Origin: Verrucomicrobia subdivision 3 bacterium UBA693
GTDB taxonomy: Bacteria > Verrucomicrobiota > Verrucomicrobiia > Limisphaerales > UBA8199
Direction of reading: 5' to 3'
Length of the DNA stretch: 47,316 bases
Assembly (NCBI GenBank): GCA_002298785.1
Contig: DBMR01000042.1
Span: 1-47,316, forward strand
Each line of letters opens with the position of its first letter. The stretch's first letter is position 1. Below, in pieces: positions 12,901 through 19,939 of this stretch. The notes under the pieces were generated by a model. The model did no database searches, was not told the origin of the DNA, and worked only from the letters and a program-made list of their open reading frames with translations. The position numbers and the translations under genes are program-made.

Positions 12901-15900
12901 CTGAGCGACCCGGATACGTCGTACCTGGCCTTGACCGACACCGAATTCGGTCTGACATATCTGGACTCGGACGTGGTCACAGGCGCCAGCTATGTTTATC
13001 GGGTAAACGCGATTGATAAGCACTACAACCGTTACATGCAGGAGGCCTTTCTCAAAGGCAGTCCTGGCGTGAAATCTATCACGCCCGATGCCAAATATGC
13101 CTTTACTTTGCTGAAGCCTAAAGCTGGCAACGCCTATGTCGATCTCGCCTGGTCTCCTTGCACTCGCGCGAATGTCTTCAAGGTTAAACGCGCGGAAAAT
13201 CCAGAGGGTCCATTTCAAACGCTCGTCACGTTACGGACGACGAATGCCTTTGCGAATGCCCAAAATAGCTATCGTGATCTCACCGCCCAAAACGGCGTGA
13301 CTAGCTATTACCAAGTCATCGCTACCATCCCGGATGGCCGGGAAATCCCGTCCCAGGTAGAATCCGCCACGCCCTCGGCCGCGTTGGCGCCGCTGCCCCC
13401 GAGTTGGCTCAAATCCGATCAGTTCCGGAATAGCTCCGCTCGGCGGCTCATCCTCTCCTGGAATCGGGCCAACGGCGCCACTCGCTATCAGGTATTTTGC
13501 CGTCAAAACGGGATTCTCACTCCGTTATACGAAGGGTCTGGTCTGCGCTGCACTTACTCCCTCCCAAAGGAGGTCGAGCAGGCCCTCAACGACAATGCAG
13601 GCTTGGATTTCAGCTTTGAGTTTTCTGTCCGCAGCCTAAATTCACAGGGAGTCGCCGGAAATTGCCTCGATAGAACGTTCACCTGGTCCGAGCCAGATCT
13701 GCCACCTGCCGACTCCGCCAGTTTTCATTTGAAAGTGGGCGGTTGTCTCTTGCCCTCCACAACTATGCCCTTGGAATTTAGCGCTCCCACCAATCTTGTT
13801 CTTTCGGTGGATGCTACCTTTCCCAACATCAAACGGGTCAGTTACTATGACAATGGCACACTGCTTGGCGTGGCAGAGGAAGGGAAAACCGAATTCATTT
13901 GGTTCCGAGTACCGGACGGCGAACACTCCCTCTCGGCGATTATCGAAACCTGCGACATCGAGTTACAAAGTGGCACGACTACCGCGCTGTTTCCAACCCC
14001 CACCCCTGAATCTCCAAACGTCCATGTTTCCGTTCGGCCCGAACTTAGCGCCTTTCAAACTTCGGCCACCGATCTCCAAATTCCCGGCCCAGGGCTGTCC
14101 ATCACCCTGTCCCGATCATACACCAGCCGTTCCACCACCAAAGAAGACCTGGCGGTAGGTTGGAGTTCCAGCTGGACCGTTCCTTCGCTGAGACTTTCTG
14201 CGCCACTTAGCTCTGGTTGGCGGGGCGCCACCACTCCTTTTCTTGGTGGCGCAGTCTATTACGTAATCGCGGAAAGCGAATCCCACCTGATCACGGTCAC
14301 TTTGCCTGATGCCCAGCAGGTCTATTTTGAACCGACAATCGAGGAATACCCGGTTACTGATCCGCTCTTCTATGACCTTGATATTGGTTATTTTGACGTC
14401 GACGGAATTAAAATGGGGTTGAATCCGTTTGACCCGAGCCAGGGTAAACTCACAGGTATTTCTGCTGTTTCCATCGATCCCACGTCCCTCGACGCTCCGA
14501 CGACGGACAATTGGACCACTCAAAAGCCTAGGTTCAATGGCCAGTTTGGTTCTCTCACATATGAGACCACGGATGGCATCACCTATGAATTCAAGAATTC
14601 CCCGATTGCTTCCGATACCTTGCTTCTCTCCACCGTGCGCGATCGTAACGCCAACACCCTTTCCTACGAGTACGAAAACGGAAAGCTCCTGTCCATCACT
14701 CACTCCTGCGGGCGCAAGGTCACGTTCACGTATGAAACTTCGACCTTCGACAACAAACAGGTCCAACTTATCAAAGTGTTCGATCCCAACAACGTGGTAA
14801 CGCCGCTCGATGGAGTGCCCAAGCCGGTGGTAATTTATGTCCTTGAGCAGACTACGGATAAGCTGATCGCGGTGAGACGGCTCGTGGACCGACGGGAACC
14901 AGACGATAGCAAGGCGTACGAAACCGTGCGTTACTCTTATGGAGCCGCTTCCCCAACTGCCAACGCCAATCGCTTAACCGCCATCCAGGATGCTCGGGGC
15001 GTAATCGTTCTCCAAAACGAATATTCAAGCGCCACAGGCCAGGGCGGGGATCTTGTCAAGCAAACGGATGCCGCCGGCCGGATCACGTATTATGATCTCC
15101 AGGGAGAGAACAAGATACTTACTCTCAAGCACGAAACCGATTCTTCGGTACAGGTAATTCACGACAGTATGGGCGCAATATCCAAGATTAGCGAAGCCTA
15201 CGTGGGCGCAGCCCCTCCGGAACTAAAGTTTGTGGCTACCTGCACCTACGATGACCGTGGACGATTGAGCGCCAAAACGGACGGGAACAGCCAGTCCAAG
15301 ACTTATCAATACGACGACAAAGATCACCTGGTGGGCCAAACGGATGAACTCGGCAACGGCACTTTCACTACTTTGGACGACTTCGGTCAGCCAACGATTG
15401 TCAGCAATGCTCTAGGTGCCGCAACATTTACCACATATGATGCAGCGGGCAATCCTCTCACTGTCACCGACCCTTCGCAAACTGTCACGGAATTCACTTA
15501 CTACCCGACTAACCAAAACGGCGGCGTTTTCCTCCCGAAACTCGTTAAGAGCGAAAGCCGTACCTGCCAACCGTACCGCACTCTCACGGAATACGCCTAC
15601 AACAGCGCCGGGGACCTCTCGCAGACAACCCAAGGTTGGGCGGAGGCTGGGGCTAACCCGACAGACAAGCCTGTGACGACGACCTATGACTATGACCCTA
15701 ACGGTAATCGTATCGCGGAGGTGAAGTCCCGCAGCCTTGGGGACAAGTCTACCGAGTACATCTACACTGCGCACACCTACGACGCACAATCGCGCCTCAC
15801 CGCCACTTCCATCAAAAGGATTGCTAAGAGCTCTGCAACTCCCCGTTCTCAGACCCAAAAAGTTTCGGAGTGGATCGCGGCCTTGGGCGCGTGGGAGACC

Positions 15901-18900
15901 ATCCAAACCACCACGACGGCCTACAACGAAATCGGTAAACAGAAGAGCCACACCGATGCTTATGGTCGCACCACCTATTACATCTATGATGTCCTGGGTA
16001 ACCTCATCGAAACACAGTATCCGGACGGCACTGTCACTCGCACCGCTTACGACAATAATAATCGTCCCCAAGTTGTTCAGGATCGATGTAGCATCACGGC
16101 TAACGAGGCTTCAGGCACTTGGACAACCTATGATGCCTCTGGTCGATCAGTTAAGGTTGAGCGCTTCGACTCTTTGCTTCTTTACAAGGAGTCCTACAAC
16201 AACCAGCCGTGGATGTTTGTCGACGATGTGGGGCTTGTCCTTACCACAACTCGCTCCGCCTACGATCTTCTCGGGCGGCTACAATACTCCATGGACACCC
16301 GTGGCATCGTGACCGAATATGAATATGATGCCGCTGGACGTCGCACCAGTGTCATTGTCCACAAGCAGGCGATTGCCCTGAATGCGCCCTCCCTCGAACC
16401 CGCTTGCAAGTCAGGCCATTCTTGTGCCTCTGTTCCGAGTTGCACCACTTCCAAATATGGCTATGACGCCAACGGCAATCAAACTCGATCAATCGACACC
16501 CTCAACCGAGCTACCACTAATACTTACGATCGAGCCGACCGACTGGTGGGTGTCCAGTTTCATGACGCTCTCGGCCACGTCCTTGGCAGCCGCTCCACTT
16601 CCTATGACAATTTGGGGCGCCGGATCCTGGAAACAGATGAAGAGGGTTTTTCCACCGCCTACACCTATGACTTCCGCGGACTGCTCAAAACGATAACTTT
16701 GCGGGCCGAAGGCAACGCTGTCACCTCATATCTTTACGATGAACTGGGGAACCTTATCAGCCAGATGGACGCCAAATCTCAAATCACGAAATTTGAATAC
16801 GATGCGCTGGGGCGTCGGACCAAACGGATTCTGCCGGGAAGCGCGACCGAAACCGAGCATGAACGATTGGCTGATGGGAAATGGAATCCCCGAGTGGAAA
16901 CCACCTCTTACAACAGATTCGAGGCAGGTGGCTCCTTGATGAAAACGAGTACCGATTTTCGAGGGCGTAAAATCGAGCTTAGGTACGACCAGTCCGGGCG
17001 TTTGTCAACCAGTCTGCCTTTAGACAAGGATGCTAACAACGTTGCGGTCCCGAGCGACCAACGAACCATCGTTAATTTCACTTACGACCAAGTCACCGGC
17101 CAGCGGGTTCAGGTAGCACAATCTCTAGGGACTACTCGCACGGTCCACTATGCGTATGATTATTTGGGCCGCTTGCGAGTCAAGCACACACCTGAAGGAA
17201 CCTTGACTTACCAATACGACGACAGTGGAAAAGTCACCCGAATCAGCGCCCGCTATACTTATAAACTGAGCTCCGGCACTGGTAGTCCCTGGGATATCTC
17301 GCCGCCGTACCATTTCGAGGCGCTGGCCATCGACAAGACGAGTGCTGGTGACGCGGAATGGAGTTACCGATACGACAATTTCGGTCGACTGGAAAAAGTC
17401 AACCCGGACAGCACCGCGCAAGATGCTGCGGCCGACGCGACTTACACCTACGATCCAGTTGGCAATCTGCAGAGCATGGCTTATCGTAATGGCGTTACGA
17501 CGACTTACGCGTACAATGCCCGCAACTGGTTGCGATCAATGGACATTACACGCGCTACCGCCAGCGTGGCTCGATTCGACTATGATGGCGCTCTCGGCAT
17601 CGGCACGTGGCCCACTGGGACCGGCCTTTCGCCCACCGGCAAGCGCAAGCAAGTCGTCGAGTCCCTCAACGGCACCCAGCGCACTGTGGGTTACGATTAC
17701 GACAAGCTTTCTCGTTTGATCGGCGAAAATATTGTAGGCGGAACCGGACCTTCCGGCACTGTCCGCTACGATGCTGATCCCCCGACCGATTCCAACCAAG
17801 GTTATGATAAAGTGGGTAATCGTAAGTCGCGCAGAGTGACCACCCAAGGAGGCTTGGTGTCGGCTGGCGTTAGCGACTACGCTGGCCACACGTTCGATCC
17901 GCGCGACCGGCTTGACACCGGCAGCACGCCCGCTCCAGCCTACGACGCCAACGGAAATACCACGGCTTATGGCGGCGATGCTTTCAGCTATGACGCCGAA
18001 AATCGTTTGATAAAGCGGACCCATACCGGATTACCTGATCTGCTGCTGACGTACGATGCCGACGGAAACCGCGTCCGAAAGGAAATCGTGGGCCAGGCAC
18101 CCACCCAATACCTGGTGGATGACCACAATCCTACTGGCTACGCCCAAGTGGTACAAGAACAAAGTCTGGCCACCGAGCCGTCCACCACGGGCCTCATTGG
18201 ACGTTGGCGGATGGACGAGGGCACCGGTACGGTCCTCAAGGATGACTTCGGCACCGCCAATGATGGCACCCTCTCTGGGGGGCCGGTTTGGAGCGGCGGT
18301 CCAGCGGGCGGCGCGCTCGCGTTTGACGGGGTTAATGATGTTGTCAGCGTTCCTGACGCGTCCGAGTTGCGCCTCACTTCGAGCATGACCATTGCCTTCT
18401 GGTTGAAGAAGAACTCTGAGGCCGGCGACTATGTCCGCTTGGTGGGCAAGGGCGATGCCGGGACGTTTCGCAATTACGGCGTGTGGGACGTGTCCGGGGC
18501 TGACAAACGCATTCAGTTTCAATTCTGCATAACCGCCGGCACGACCTTCAACCTCTATAGCACGGTCAACCTGGAGGTGGGCCAATGGTATCATGTTGCC
18601 TGCACCTGGGACGGAGCCGTAGCGGTGATATACATCAACGGGACCGCGGCAGGCCAACAGGCCATCACGGGCACTCCGAAAACCTCCGGAGACCCGCTCA
18701 CTTTCGGCTATGGCAACTACTGCAGCTACCTACCGGGTAGCATGGACGAGATCCGTATCTACAACCGGGCTTTGACCTCGGCGGAGATCTCAGGCTTGGC
18801 CCGGAGTAGCAGCCGGCAATACGTCTATGGGTTGGACCTGATTTCCCAACGCCAGAACGGCACCACCACGCGTTATTACGGGTATGACGGCCTTGGTAGC

Positions 18901-19935
18901 GTCCGTTACCTGACGGATGGCGATCCTAAAATCCCAAACGGGACCACGCCGAACCCGAATTATGGGACCGTCACGGACACCTACACTTATGACGCGTTCG
19001 GAATTCAGATCGCCTCGACCGTATCGACCCTCAACAATTACCGTTACACCGGAGAGCAATGGGACGACGACTTGAAGATGTACTATCTGCGCGCCAGATA
19101 TTACAACCCGCAGGTCGGGAGATTTTGGACACGAGATAGCTACGAGGGGAACAGCCAAGACCCGCTCAGCCTGCACAAGTATCTTTACTGCGCCGGTAAT
19201 CCCGTCAACCTGAAAGACCCATCAGGGCGTGAGTTCACCACCGGTGAGTTGATGATCACCGGAGCCATAATTGGAGGACTTCAAGGTGGAATAACGACGG
19301 CAATTTCGAAAGGCAAGCACACTGCAGGTCAATACCTCACGAGCATCATTAGCGGCGGGCTCATCGGTGCGGGGACTGCGGGCATTGGAACTTGGTTCTG
19401 GGAGATGGGCGCTGCTGGTCGAATATTGCTTGGCACTTTCGGTGCTGCCGCCGGAGTAGCTAATACGGAGATTGCTTTGCAGAACGGGGACACAACGCTG
19501 GCAAAGTACCATCTGGTAACGACAGTTATTGCCACTGGCCTGTTCGTATCTGGCGATGTGCTTATCTCCAGGATTAACCTTGGTCGAGCGCCGAGATTTA
19601 CACCAGCAGACGTTGAGGCCGCTATTACTCGATTGCAGGCCAAGGGCGTCAACCCCAGCGAGTTTCAGTCACACCTGGATCCAGATAACGTGATTGCGCT
19701 AGCAGAGTTGATGGAGCGTGGAGACTTTGACCCGGCACTAATGAGTGACCCGATTATTTTTGAGACGGGTTCCAAGTCCTACCTGAGTGGGCATCACAGA
19801 ATTATCGCTGCTGAGATGACAGGAAAGCAGCTACCACAACATAATCTGGAAGCGCCGGGCACCCAAGCCGGCGATTGGTCGAAAGTGCAAAGAATCCCTG
19901 GAAGGAGGCTGTTCGGGGATCAACAGCAGCAATAA
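946..19935 (+). CDS. Giant secreted RHS-repeat mosaic protein with polymorphic-toxin-like C-terminus
   Basis: A 6329-residue protein. Residues 1-43 are a Sec signal peptide (hydrophobic core LVVFALPLISAFTVL, cut after AEA). Order of modules, approximate: two copies of a ~190-residue module (405-780); calcium-binding DxDxDG linker (786-840); RHS-associated carbohydrate-binding-like region (840-1015, with HRAYWG); four Ig-like domains (1023-1358); an unassigned stretch (1365-1525); Ig (1527-1610); Calx-beta-like (1614-1715); nidogen-like (1725-1962); chitobiase C-terminal-like (1972-2039); LamG (2047-2260); four Ig (2271-2625); RCC1-like GWG repeats (2735-3249); two FN3; a duplicated unknown module (3486-3762); about four FN3 (3850-4260); DUF6531-like (4360-4420); RHS/YD repeats (4540-5745); a second LamG (5745-5955); RHS core (5960-6095) ending KDPSGRE; hydrophobic glycine-rich linker; ParB-like tip. 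By family knowledge the RHS shell encloses a toxic tip. The start at 946 has GGAAG ten bases upstream. Surface or secreted location is inferred. Confidence 0.9.
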   Translation: MKKDLHSAEPRPSASLIARWNALVVFALPLISAFTVLCSAEAQQVTDPADSEPGSVTNSLTGGAATTNQALRSELLQSQSTGRQWIPNIPGRLPGAGTNLQSAASEARDLVPPAGAGVPERGLPEEIEIQAGGALARYGRHTAHFAANVNAPEAIRLNVPAGNGEIVLKSRLVGLCFWDFNSGESVLFARPKDSVGEVISSSEVQYLDALEGTDADVLYQYTRNSFEQNVVLRKRIPIPQELGLSGSPSNMYLAVITEMIDSPEPIRVPQVIDLRQKNIEMGVQSDDSMGDETFCFGSMQMVASKAFSLGDSGVEVPAGKSLIDVDGRRFLIEFTPWLLVKAMVDKLPAGTLHANASPRGKIHSLLAGMGTPSSKVISRKEMRFAKAETRPGVVLDYLLVSTRLLNVNFGANTTTGFAAIGNTATDYWNLYQSPGMILDSISNLKWSDSPNLANSGVTMTVANAPGIWGWASGDPMYDSCIFQNPGNGNITITITGLPVDTYSFYIYGHYGTADGNGIFQLSRAGTAIGRKGTSVWGRASLSPVWEEGQQYVVFRGVAVNNQTITIEAMANAAGYPCINGLQIVSSAAVQQPVPSISKLINIDFAANPGDKTGMAAVGRSASDFWNAYSGANVTYGSLTGLRDSQNATTAAGLSVYNAPGCWGWAVGDLMYGNYNYPWNNGNITVKLTSLEAGNYEFYLYGHTSTEDDNTIFHLWSGQRDYDTKATTKWGSGANSINWTEGQQYVVFRDVAVDSSQPVVILAGHNSLGYANLNGMQIVKKGVADGDSDGLPDAWELQYFGNLNQTASGDFDHDGISNLREYQLSLDPTRTDTDLNGTVDIDDVEFAWVEDATPSGGYQSSTGETWNWTTYWFDGDGWGGSWLMPYSGSYMHVSGRNTGALHEHGFTYASSGFMVNPGEVLYAYINLDPTYPPAEIMLQWSVTEDNGSSSSAHRAYWGADNISVGTPGISRYYKGPLPATGQWVRLEVQASAVGLEGKVVHGLTFSLWGGRAAWDRAGKLRLMPPVITSQPVGRSVLAGQAATFSVTAAGLAPLAYQWFKDTQAISGATASSYSLAAAQAANAGAYKVVVSNPGGTTDSANAPLRIIVPPSITTQPSGQTVGLGAAVNLSVAATGTAPLTYQWFKNTALIAGATASSYSIAAAQPSDTGAYKVVVSNSDGSKASNEALLEVIVLPTITVPPFSQTVGSGRNVIFNVQASGTGPLSYQWFKGTTPIPGATSTSYAILAAQSSDAGNYKIRVSDTHNNSTEANATLSVTAVLTVLPASSVVDQGQTVTFSVQAGQGATTYCWRRNGTVLAGATGSAYTIEGVNPPSDAGLYTAEIAGSPTTVSQPVALTVRHAGVVAFEDRVIEGQGRSLGPDFEMVFDFSESPKRIIGYKMEIYSFKPAYQMIRDDLPRWPLRCQVSSIDKDSQTPKVIDDQRFHGWTSAASELDPRSLAMIYGNQNGCSSAINYIQSQISEKSACWASYYNFHITSSSDAPPTWFLGMITCFVYPIERFSISGPGCDSPPVIRMPPASQGICSGAPVNFRVVASGSPPLSYQWQLNGVNIAGATDANYTMSSLSLDKLGFYSAIVTNQFGVALSQPAVLSIPSAPTVSVVSLADAQWPGSSGAFRVSRSCADSSLKVYFTAGGSAEAGTQYQALGTFVEIPDGQTSSLVTVTPISSGATPTDKTVSLSLTTPSGCGYSIGTPPSAQLLIRANTPAIRSEFTQGTCLPSDDDNYTVQPVPIGFWAAVGALANCGDGETQVYINNNGNITLENFLEDFIPGPLIGLTNIIAPFWADVDTTSANHAAGTVYYGKGEVNDHLAFGVTWLDVGYYRSGIGKQNRVQLALNNGTDNAPDKLNRFQLVLINRADVAPGDFDIEFNYERIEWERGAVGSNGFGDPSARAGFHLGTEYYELPGSGVTSAFLDSNTSTGLKFGSHGCETPGRYIYQIRGGKLAKLPAVDSNLTTDTSGTTQVSLTVPGHADARIYYTTDGSGPTCGATRYTTPLTISGNTLLRAFATELGWLDSPISVIPVGAAWPTPPGLVAWWSAENNMEDRSGRHNGLCQFPRVGEPRFAAGKVGQAFDFTHGEVISVLDDAGLRLSSSLTIEGWFKHSIRNSGFILVRGTRNPPGFLKPYSTAYSVKADASLSSLVFDIADGGARVQAPYNLGQWNHFAAVLNHAEGKISLYINGRVVGEQATTVQPQSLITGDPSVAIGSQVDGTSTFPGLVDELAVYARALSAFEIQQIYSVGVNGKLPLPAVAPLPKILSLGPVSQVVEEGMRAAFTVVSEGTGLTYKWYRNGTPIPDFNYPVLGLNGAPFLVLNSVATADTGEYTVKASNSRGYFLSSDSATLSVTPSGAPKITTQLQSQTAIEGSLVTFTVGAVGRQPLQYVWTHDGNILSATGPSLVLSPVALAHSGTYAVTIKNSIDPAQSSAAVLVVRSPEAPCITTQPQSVTAELGGTATFSVDATGTAPITYQWWHGNSPLAGQTQRSLVLTGVNNTSDPGNYSVVVKNSFFPAGVASSAAVLTVVDAVRPVITTQPSDATKEVGDNVTFTVAALSSPPTTYQWRKNDVNILDATAPYLYLPKADLFNAGDYSVVVANAHGPTTSREAKLTMNKKGPMRLTYVNALTLPVNEQGSYTLSFQILRDNSDAANFSVFKVDQVDSGSLFINNAGFDSLNCTISPDTAVVWTPPANLTYPIPAAFSIRVSDGVDTSATSIAVNIVQKPRTQLFGWGINYYGQLGNGRIDAVPGYLTAIQIAELLNWQSMNNLIGTKATWELDEASGLGGYWDGCVFPPKPVLDLSKVKTLRCDSRAVDAVTTDGLLLQWGLDCESFVFGKAVVTNPQDPVGTGSALVWGQVGFTDPNLAPPNLLAPSPIPFIEPSYSGPRLPFTGIRSICGGDPSASDFRVALKEDGTLWSWGWNSGQGNGQLGRNPNEANDRFDCKLGSGGMAPRRIHIPGDENAVPGSGLSVAEVQSGTHAGIARCYDGSIWWWGTIGGVCSEFDWFEYSDFGSPNRPPEEHWQPVRLTSLDDPISGKPNPPVTQMSVNGNHYVVLKAGGTAQSTVWELGYVPSYDPSGIVGIGMDLFYPINNTASFSDCTDAFTTEPHQVTGFPANLEIQSVCAGAAFGAAVTKSGDVWVWGHLLPSFAPLPPTKVESLKDISKIVTGWQCVLALDKRGLVWGWGYNNFDLFGLSNPIDWTGESNLYEQAVRIEGIENVVDIFCSGWTAFAVGTVEEGKPTGLVATPKNGAVSLTWNRYTDANNNEATLYGVYRSDKRDGPYELVATTSSNSYGDTGLSNGITYFYRVAAIVGGISTAQSWEKEAKPLEPPQAVTSLAAKKSCRGVKLTWGGPGNANNSPPLEYRIERAPLGGVGSYEPIVTLRSNVFEYLHETSDNTRAYRVIASNNSGDALADCTPAGDPACSPPPTIPWTWRSHSWFNDISVPPAGNTATFRWRGAEGNTPLSWRFQSPEFEPSSMDALIENMSSAWSTWDQDHNQPQNLSAWLWTQFNSTDKTSLAGSLSPAGKIEIIVRVWNTIITNPQNGTKGSVYTADRFSSVAPSLPAQALLNGNPQGFALIELNRRLIDDYYASAQPDAILRGSLWGSTGTGDSSIYWTLQKYEFLPENLDEFVFKLQTSYAWLWAKFQDVQRSTLLNGDGSYSVDARLDTLTAALNRSIDLLGADGLRGSLYTPDRFPDWTLSTAAKALLEINGTCSDSERIKLNRLLLDNLLSPGNYFVRGPNWGSQLTGFRVRYTVNQDGSRNHARVYQADIALNAVRYSMSLLDDDDQASPAYEFSWAVSSSAICWASVSPIVNGEEGGSSIEAGPVTPGGKQWNGALRAVPGFHQTYLNWDDDPLIDRYELYVNTDPSEDPAANINNRIPGTIRGCRFWHTVVDLNKTYRYQLVAYPYDETQGKQQSQIVESQPTDADGPINVDLNPEASPYDTMVLVEWRLPTIGSETDWQFFVERKLLSDPDTSYLALTDTEFGLTYLDSDVVTGASYVYRVNAIDKHYNRYMQEAFLKGSPGVKSITPDAKYAFTLLKPKAGNAYVDLAWSPCTRANVFKVKRAENPEGPFQTLVTLRTTNAFANAQNSYRDLTAQNGVTSYYQVIATIPDGREIPSQVESATPSAALAPLPPSWLKSDQFRNSSARRLILSWNRANGATRYQVFCRQNGILTPLYEGSGLRCTYSLPKEVEQALNDNAGLDFSFEFSVRSLNSQGVAGNCLDRTFTWSEPDLPPADSASFHLKVGGCLLPSTTMPLEFSAPTNLVLSVDATFPNIKRVSYYDNGTLLGVAEEGKTEFIWFRVPDGEHSLSAIIETCDIELQSGTTTALFPTPTPESPNVHVSVRPELSAFQTSATDLQIPGPGLSITLSRSYTSRSTTKEDLAVGWSSSWTVPSLRLSAPLSSGWRGATTPFLGGAVYYVIAESESHLITVTLPDAQQVYFEPTIEEYPVTDPLFYDLDIGYFDVDGIKMGLNPFDPSQGKLTGISAVSIDPTSLDAPTTDNWTTQKPRFNGQFGSLTYETTDGITYEFKNSPIASDTLLLSTVRDRNANTLSYEYENGKLLSITHSCGRKVTFTYETSTFDNKQVQLIKVFDPNNVVTPLDGVPKPVVIYVLEQTTDKLIAVRRLVDRREPDDSKAYETVRYSYGAASPTANANRLTAIQDARGVIVLQNEYSSATGQGGDLVKQTDAAGRITYYDLQGENKILTLKHETDSSVQVIHDSMGAISKISEAYVGAAPPELKFVATCTYDDRGRLSAKTDGNSQSKTYQYDDKDHLVGQTDELGNGTFTTLDDFGQPTIVSNALGAATFTTYDAAGNPLTVTDPSQTVTEFTYYPTNQNGGVFLPKLVKSESRTCQPYRTLTEYAYNSAGDLSQTTQGWAEAGANPTDKPVTTTYDYDPNGNRIAEVKSRSLGDKSTEYIYTAHTYDAQSRLTATSIKRIAKSSATPRSQTQKVSEWIAALGAWETIQTTTTAYNEIGKQKSHTDAYGRTTYYIYDVLGNLIETQYPDGTVTRTAYDNNNRPQVVQDRCSITANEASGTWTTYDASGRSVKVERFDSLLLYKESYNNQPWMFVDDVGLVLTTTRSAYDLLGRLQYSMDTRGIVTEYEYDAAGRRTSVIVHKQAIALNAPSLEPACKSGHSCASVPSCTTSKYGYDANGNQTRSIDTLNRATTNTYDRADRLVGVQFHDALGHVLGSRSTSYDNLGRRILETDEEGFSTAYTYDFRGLLKTITLRAEGNAVTSYLYDELGNLISQMDAKSQITKFEYDALGRRTKRILPGSATETEHERLADGKWNPRVETTSYNRFEAGGSLMKTSTDFRGRKIELRYDQSGRLSTSLPLDKDANNVAVPSDQRTIVNFTYDQVTGQRVQVAQSLGTTRTVHYAYDYLGRLRVKHTPEGTLTYQYDDSGKVTRISARYTYKLSSGTGSPWDISPPYHFEALAIDKTSAGDAEWSYRYDNFGRLEKVNPDSTAQDAAADATYTYDPVGNLQSMAYRNGVTTTYAYNARNWLRSMDITRATASVARFDYDGALGIGTWPTGTGLSPTGKRKQVVESLNGTQRTVGYDYDKLSRLIGENIVGGTGPSGTVRYDADPPTDSNQGYDKVGNRKSRRVTTQGGLVSAGVSDYAGHTFDPRDRLDTGSTPAPAYDANGNTTAYGGDAFSYDAENRLIKRTHTGLPDLLLTYDADGNRVRKEIVGQAPTQYLVDDHNPTGYAQVVQEQSLATEPSTTGLIGRWRMDEGTGTVLKDDFGTANDGTLSGGPVWSGGPAGGALAFDGVNDVVSVPDASELRLTSSMTIAFWLKKNSEAGDYVRLVGKGDAGTFRNYGVWDVSGADKRIQFQFCITAGTTFNLYSTVNLEVGQWYHVACTWDGAVAVIYINGTAAGQQAITGTPKTSGDPLTFGYGNYCSYLPGSMDEIRIYNRALTSAEISGLARSSSRQYVYGLDLISQRQNGTTTRYYGYDGLGSVRYLTDGDPKIPNGTTPNPNYGTVTDTYTYDAFGIQIASTVSTLNNYRYTGEQWDDDLKMYYLRARYYNPQVGRFWTRDSYEGNSQDPLSLHKYLYCAGNPVNLKDPSGREFTTGELMITGAIIGGLQGGITTAISKGKHTAGQYLTSIISGGLIGAGTAGIGTWFWEMGAAGRILLGTFGAAAGVANTEIALQNGDTTLAKYHLVTTVIATGLFVSGDVLISRINLGRAPRFTPADVEAAITRLQAKGVNPSEFQSHLDPDNVIALAELMERGDFDPALMSDPIIFETGSKSYLSGHHRIIAAEMTGKQLPQHNLEAPGTQAGDWSKVQRIPGRRLFGDQQQQ
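2158..3288 (+). repeat. Two tandem ~190-residue modules inside the giant RHS protein
   Basis: Codons from 2158 and from 2740 encode two related modules. Both start with L-x-N-x-(D/N)-F-x-A-N, continue with T-G-x-A-A-x-G, D-(Y/F)-W-N-x-Y, A-P-G-x-W-G-W-A-x-G-D-x-M-Y, then G-N-I-T, a Y-x-F-Y-(I/L)-Y-G-H sequence and E-G-Q-Q-Y-V-V-F-R, and close with N-G-(L/M)-Q-I-V. The pattern suggests beta-sandwich carbohydrate-binding-like folds. This is inference from sequence pattern and not a named family. Confidence 0.75.
11401..12230 (+). repeat. Tandem pair of an unrecognised ~135-residue module in the giant protein
   Basis: Two successive segments between FN3-like domains share a common order of motifs: A-W-L-W-x-(Q/K)-F, later a G-S-(V/L)-Y-T-x-D-R-F motif, then A-x-A-L-L, then (E/K)-L-N-R-(R/L)-L-x-D, and finally R-G-x-x-W-G-S. 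The A-W-L-W motifs lie near 11494 and 11898. I do not recognise the module. It is mostly helical by composition, unlike the beta-rich domains on either side. Confidence 0.7.
19576..19935 (+). other. ParB-like C-terminal tip of the giant RHS protein (candidate toxin domain)
   Basis: After the RHS core and a hydrophobic glycine-rich linker, the final ~115 residues read as a separate domain. It has a helix (FTPADVEAAITRLQAKG), then D-P-I-I-F, then Y-L-S-G-H-H-R-I-I-A-A-E-M at residues 6280-6292, with His6283, His6284 and Arg6285. A small-residue-G-H-(H/N)-R segment after a beta strand is the mark of the ParB/sulfiredoxin-like nuclease superfamily, which is a known toxin fold at the tip of polymorphic toxins. 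Activity is inferred; no sequence evidence proves nuclease function here. Confidence 0.6.
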
Positions 19936-19939
19936 TAAA

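Noticed and set aside
12574..13218. 214-codon minus-strand frame inside the giant gene, and similar frames at 14116 and 15412
   Set aside because: They are antisense to FN3 and RHS modules and have no ribosome binding site or domain.
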